A DNA stretch of 7,680 nucleotides from Cytophagales bacterium (GTDB lineage Bacteria > Bacteroidota > Bacteroidia > Cytophagales > ES-bin-26), in contig JACMKY010000328.1 in the NCBI GenBank assembly GCA_014379925.1, positions 1 to 7,680 of the forward strand, read 5' to 3'. The position numbers and the translations under genes were made by a program. Under the pieces are notes generated by a model. That model saw only the letters and a program-made list of their open reading frames with translations, ran no database searches and was not told the origin of the DNA. Positions 4,495 to 7,680 of this stretch are shown here, piece after piece. The stretch's first letter is position 1, and each line of letters begins with the position of its first letter.

Positions 4495-5673
4495 ATGACA
4501 AAGATGACTCGTTTGCGGATACCCGGCCTGGCCGTTTCCGGGTTGTTGCTGGTGTCGATGCATTGTTTCACCGAAACAACGGCCCAAACCAAAAGCGTCG
4601 ACGCGGGCACCGCGGTGCGGACTGCGGAGGCTACCCGGAAGGCGGCCACGAACCCCGCGGTTGCCAAGCAATACCAGGGAACAATCGGGAACAAACTGGC
4701 CATCCGCGTGTCCCTGACCATTCAGCAGAATTCGCTCGCGGGCGAATACGCCTACGTCAGCGTGGGCAAGAAGCTCGTTCTCGGCGGTAAAATGCGGACG
4801 CCGGACGGGGAAGCCGAATTCGCCGAATCGGACGAAAAAGGCCGGGAGACGGGCTCTTTCGTGGGTTTCTTCAGCAACCAGTTCAACCAGTTCGAAGGAT
4901 TGTGGCGGGACCCCCGCCGCCGGAAGAACTTGCCGGTGTTCATCCAGACGGCCGAAAACGGGGCTTACGCCGCCAAGGCCGCCCCAACCCCCGACGACCG
5001 CGCGCGGATAATCAACTGGGAGGTGAAACCCCCACCGGGCACCGAAGCTGGTTCCGAACCCGTCACCGTGAATTTTCCCTACCTGGTGGGCCTGAAAAAC
5101 CGGGACGTCCAGGCCCGGGCCCAGCAAGTGCTCAACGAAACGTACTCTCCCCAGGAATTCCTGAGCAGCTTCCGCGACCGGGCTGCCCCCGACGAGTTTG
5201 GCTACGAGGTAACCCTCAACCGGAAGGCCATCCTGCAACTGGTCTACGACATCACCTCGACGGGGGCTTACACCAGCCGAAATGCCATTCGCGTATCGAT
5301 TGACCTGAAGACCGGGGAAAAGATTACCCACCAGCAACTGTTTTTACCGGCCAAGGAAGCGGCGTTGCGGCAATTGCTGAACGGCCGGCTGGAAGCGGAG
5401 AAAAAGGAACTGCTGGCGGAGAACCAAACCGACCCCGAAAGGGACGCGGAAAGCAAACAAGCCTTCGAAGAAATGCTGGCCGAAGCCCAGTTCCACGACT
5501 ACGACCTGGAAAACTTCATCGTCGGCGACGATCAGCTTACCTTTGTGTATTCGTATCCTTTTCCGCACGCGATGCAGGCGTTGGCGCCGGACCCGGCTTC
5601 CCTGCCGCTCCTTTTTCGGGAGCTGCAACCCTTCGTCAACCCGCGGGGACCGCTGGGGCGGCTCATCGAGTAG
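4495..5673 (+). CDS. Exported protein with RsiV/DUF3298-like C-terminal region
   Basis: This 392-residue protein starts with a signal peptide (hydrophobic GLAVSGLLLVSM, probable cleavage after TTAQ at residue 31). The Cys at 24 is not in a lipobox context, so it is probably periplasmic rather than a lipoprotein. Residues about 60-155 form a beta-rich module beginning YQGTIGNKLAIRVSLTIQQN, with GEYAY, GSFVGFF and FEGLWRD. Residues about 185-385 resemble the DUF3298/RsiV fold: a helical part (RDVQARAQQVLNE), then VTLNRKAILQLVYDITSTGA, IDLKTGEKITHQQLF, and a final FVYSYPFPHAMQ resembling the usual F-x-Y-P strand. The canonical GGAH-type turn is replaced by GAYTSRNA. Its biochemical role is unknown; no protease or hydrolase motif is visible. 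ATG 4495 and ATG 4504 are both possible starts given the adjacent -7 box. A strong terminator follows, so it appears monocistronic. Confidence 0.75.
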   Translation: MTKMTRLRIPGLAVSGLLLVSMHCFTETTAQTKSVDAGTAVRTAEATRKAATNPAVAKQYQGTIGNKLAIRVSLTIQQNSLAGEYAYVSVGKKLVLGGKMRTPDGEAEFAESDEKGRETGSFVGFFSNQFNQFEGLWRDPRRRKNLPVFIQTAENGAYAAKAAPTPDDRARIINWEVKPPPGTEAGSEPVTVNFPYLVGLKNRDVQARAQQVLNETYSPQEFLSSFRDRAAPDEFGYEVTLNRKAILQLVYDITSTGAYTSRNAIRVSIDLKTGEKITHQQLFLPAKEAALRQLLNGRLEAEKKELLAENQTDPERDAESKQAFEEMLAEAQFHDYDLENFIVGDDQLTFVYSYPFPHAMQALAPDPASLPLLFRELQPFVNPRGPLGRLIE

Positions 5674-5718
5674 CCACGGTGGCGTGGCGTTATGGGCCGG
5701 CTTGCCAAACCGGACCCT

Positions 5719-5742
5719 GGGCGTTGGTCGCCCGTATTTTTT
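5719..5742 (+). terminator. Intrinsic terminator of the gene at 4495-5673
   Basis: GGGCG at 5719-5723 pairs with CGCCC at 5729-5733 around the loop TTGGT. The stem is followed by GTA and six T residues (5737-5742). It lies 45 bases past the TAG stop, a standard Rho-independent layout with a short but all-GC stem. Confidence 0.75.
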
Positions 5743-5759
5743 CGCGGGGAAATTTCGGT

Positions 5760-5767
5760 TATCTTGG
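5760..5767 (+). promoter_or_regulatory. Weak -7-like box for the amidohydrolase gene
   Basis: TATCTTGG differs from TAnnTTTG at one position and lies 22 bases before the ATG at 5790, immediately after the terminator of the previous gene. No well-spaced TTG is present upstream. Position rather than sequence strength supports the call. Confidence 0.3.
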
Positions 5768-5789
5768 GCGATTGCAATTCTACCTGCCC

Positions 5790-7127
5790 ATGAAAAACGT
5801 TTCCTGCTCCCTTGGCTTTGCCGTCGGGCTGGTTTTCTCCCTCCAACCGCTGGCTGCCGTCGCCCAAGCTCCCGCCGACACGGCCGTTACGTACCTCCGC
5901 GCGGGCAAGCTGTTCGACAGCGAGAAGGGGGTTTTTCTCAACAACCAGGTTATCCGCATCCAGGGCAACGTAATCCGGGAAGTGGGCGGTCAGGTCAAGG
6001 TGCCGGCCAACGCCAGGGTCATCGACCTGAGCAACGCCACCGTGCTGCCCGGCCTGATCGACTGCCACACCCACATCACGGGCCAACCCGAAAACTACCT
6101 CGAAGACATTTTCCGCAAATCGCCCATTGACGTGGCCGTTACCGCCCACCTCTACGCCCGGAGAACCCTCGAGGCAGGCTTCACTACCTGCCGCGACGTG
6201 GGCGCGAGCGAACTGATCGACGTGGCCCTGAAGCGCGCCATTGACAAGGGTGATATTCCCGGGCCGCGGCTCTACGTGTCGGGCCTGCCCATCGGTGCCA
6301 CCGGCGGCCACGGCGACCTGACCGGCTTTTCGCCCTACGTGCGGTTCGACAACCTCCCCAACGTGGCCGACGGCCCGGATGCCATCCGCAAGCAGGTGCG
6401 CTACAACGTGAAGTACGGCGCTGATCTGATCAAGATGATCGCCACGGCGGGGGTGCTCTCGGAAGAGGAATCGGTGGGCGCCCCGCAGTATACGCCCGAA
6501 GAAATGAAGGCGATGGTGGAGGAAGCCGCCCGCTGGGGAAAGAAAGTGGCCGCCCACGCCCACGGTGCCGAAGGAATCAAGCAGGCCGTGCTGGCCGGCG
6601 TGGCCTCCATCGAGCACGGCAGCCTGATCGACGACGAGGGCATCCGGCTGATGAAGGAGCGCGGCACCTACCTGGTGGCCGACATCTACAACGACGACTG
6701 GATCCTGGCGGAATTCACCAAGCTGGGCTATCCCCCCAAGATCATTGAAAAAGAACGCACCATCGGTCGCCTGCAACGCGAGAATTTCCGGAAGGCGGCC
6801 AGGGCGGGCGTGAAGATCGCCTACGGCACCGACGCGGGCGTGTATCCGCACGGCAACAACGCCAAGCAGTTTTTCTACATGGTGAAGTTCGGCCTCACGC
6901 CCGTTCAGGCCATCCAGGCCGCCACCATCCACGCCGCCGACCTCATTGGTGCCAAGGACAAACTGGGCTCGGTCGCCCCCGGCAAGCTGGCCGACATTGT
7001 GGCGGTGACCGGCGATCCGCAGCAGGACATCACCGTGCTCGAGAAGCAACTGAAGTTTGTAATGAAGGACGGAAAAGTGTATGTGGATAAAACCAACCCC
7101 TCGGCGGCGGCGTCCGGGTCGAAGTGA
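5790..7127 (+). CDS. Exported amidohydrolase-superfamily enzyme (imidazolonepropionase/Xaa-Pro dipeptidase-like)
   Basis: This 445-residue enzyme has a signal peptide (residues 1-26, ending AAVAQ), so it acts outside the cytoplasm, probably in the periplasm. The amidohydrolase barrel shows the expected binuclear metal ligands: H93 and H95 in DCHTHI, the presumed carbamylated K215 in GADLIKMIATAG, H256 or H258 in AHAHG, H276 in IEHGS and D348 in GTDAG. An N-terminal beta-sandwich half (VTYLRAGKLFDSEKGVF) and a C-terminal half (GSVAPGKLADIVAVTGDP) complete the fold. This motif set matches the subgroup annotated as imidazolonepropionase-like or Xaa-Pro dipeptidase-like, whose characterised members hydrolyse N-acyl or dipeptide-type amide bonds. 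The true substrate cannot be read from sequence. The ATG at 5790 is chosen because it begins the signal peptide; upstream in-frame sequence to 5679 covers the terminator. All catalytic residues are intact. The gene stands alone and converges with the desaturase. Confidence 0.9.
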   Translation: MKNVSCSLGFAVGLVFSLQPLAAVAQAPADTAVTYLRAGKLFDSEKGVFLNNQVIRIQGNVIREVGGQVKVPANARVIDLSNATVLPGLIDCHTHITGQPENYLEDIFRKSPIDVAVTAHLYARRTLEAGFTTCRDVGASELIDVALKRAIDKGDIPGPRLYVSGLPIGATGGHGDLTGFSPYVRFDNLPNVADGPDAIRKQVRYNVKYGADLIKMIATAGVLSEEESVGAPQYTPEEMKAMVEEAARWGKKVAAHAHGAEGIKQAVLAGVASIEHGSLIDDEGIRLMKERGTYLVADIYNDDWILAEFTKLGYPPKIIEKERTIGRLQRENFRKAARAGVKIAYGTDAGVYPHGNNAKQFFYMVKFGLTPVQAIQAATIHAADLIGAKDKLGSVAPGKLADIVAVTGDPQQDITVLEKQLKFVMKDGKVYVDKTNPSAAASGSK

Positions 7128-7197
7128 TGGGCAGATAATCCTTCTGTTGAGAGATGCAATCGGGATTGTTCTTTGAGCAGGGTCAAAAAACGGGTAT

Positions 7198-7680
7198 TTA
7201 CTCGGACGGATACGTGACGAAGCCAATCTTTTGGGTTCTTTCTTTCAACAGGGCAATCACTTCCTCGCTGGATTGGTATACGTTGTCCAGGTTGACAAAG
7301 TGATGAGCTAGCCGATCGTAGCGTTTGAACATCAAGAAAAGAAAGATCATAAAGTAATCTATCCCTTCAAAAACAATGGCCCGGTGATGGACGTATTGCG
7401 GCTGGTTAGCCAGGAAATAAGCCGGATGCTCCGTCCAGTGCAGATTGGGCTTGAGATGATGGCCAATGTGGTAGCCATCATTGAAACACTGATGATTGTA
7501 GGCAGAATTGATGCAGGTAATGCTGTTCCGGTAGGGATTGCCCGGCTCAGTTGGATCGATGAAGGCGTGCTGGGCCCAGTTGCCCATCATCATCAACGCC
7601 CTCGAGATCAGCAATGGCAGCAGAAATACAATGAGGGTGGCTTGCCAATTCAGCCAGACCAGCAGCAGGCACAGCAACCA
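7198..7680 (-). CDS. Membrane fatty-acid desaturase family, C-terminal part
   Basis: The last 160 codons and a TAA stop are visible; the N-terminus lies beyond the right edge. Counting from the first visible residue, a hydrophobic segment covers about 2-32. It is followed by NWAQHAFID (34-42) and a histidine box HIGHH at 71-75 within NDGYHIGHHLKPNLHWTEHP. A further hydrophobic stretch (IDYFMIFLFLMF) and a soluble tail come after. HxxHH is the di-iron ligand motif of membrane desaturases and related hydroxylases, so an integral-membrane, oxygen-dependent lipid desaturase is likely; a carotenoid or sterol-type hydroxylase cannot be excluded without the N-terminal boxes. It converges with the amidohydrolase, leaving 70 bases between stops. 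GC is clearly lower than in its neighbours: the line starting 7321 has 20 G/C of 60, and the one starting 6181 has 41 of 60. Confidence 0.8.
   Translation of the reverse strand, partial: WLLCLLLVWLNWQATLIVFLLPLLISRALMMMGNWAQHAFIDPTEPGNPYRNSITCINSAYNHQCFNDGYHIGHHLKPNLHWTEHPAYFLANQPQYVHHRAIVFEGIDYFMIFLFLMFKRYDRLAHHFVNLDNVYQSSEEVIALLKERTQKIGFVTYPSE

Noticed and set aside
4438..5337. An antisense open frame of 299 codons opposite the DUF3298-like gene
   Set aside because: It has no domain or signal and covers a well-supported gene with its own promoter and terminator.
7157..7168. Short palindrome CAATCGGGATTG in the convergent gap, considered as a shared terminator
   Set aside because: It gives only four or five pairs with a very small loop, and no proper T-run follows on either strand.
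5532..7226. A long antisense open frame of 564 codons opposite the amidohydrolase gene
   Set aside because: Its translation is rich in His, Gly, Val and Asp with no recognisable domain, while the opposite strand has a complete enzyme with all catalytic residues. Long antisense frames are common in GC-rich coding DNA.

Overview
The window looks like chromosome from a GC-rich member of the Bacteroidota, probably a Cytophagales/Spirosoma-like lineage. That placement is inferred from several features: start codons without clear Shine-Dalgarno sequences, candidate promoters of the Bacteroidota TAnnTTTG (-7) type, a Crp/Fnr protein of the divergent Bacteroidota form, a small outer-membrane barrel ending in Phe, and intergenic repeats of the kind common in this phylum. 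No rRNA, tRNA, CRISPR array, transposase or phage gene was seen.

Layout: (1) 1-1584 holds the last 37 codons of a TldD-type metalloprotease subunit, then a complete TldE/PmbA-type partner. The gap between them is filled by 7-nt-period repeats in opposing orientations. (2) 1572-1785 carries a second, different repeat: two 44-bp units made of about 9-nt sub-repeats, answered by an inverted copy about 100 bp away. (3) 1923-2642 encodes an unrecognised, probably all-helical protein. (4) 2785-3363 encodes a Crp/Fnr-family regulator. It is followed by two near-identical FNR-like dyads 31 bp apart, placed just upstream of a -7 element for (5) a small exported beta-barrel protein, 3565-4203. (6) 4204-4494 is a non-coding stretch with three inverted repeats and a consensus -7 box almost touching the next start codon. 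(7) 4495-5673 encodes an exported protein with a C-terminal RsiV/DUF3298-like region, closed by a convincing intrinsic terminator. (8) 5790-7127 encodes an exported binuclear-metal amidohydrolase. (9) 7198-7680, on the minus strand and convergent, is the 3' part of a membrane fatty-acid desaturase with much lower GC.

How the genes relate: the TldD/TldE pair is probably one proteolytic complex. The Crp/Fnr gene and the barrel gene look like a regulator and an adjacent target. The remaining genes have their own promoters or terminators and look like independent envelope and metabolic functions. I see no obvious defence system or biosynthetic cluster. The least explained elements are the two repeat arrays flanking the TldE-type gene and the paired dyads upstream of the barrel gene.
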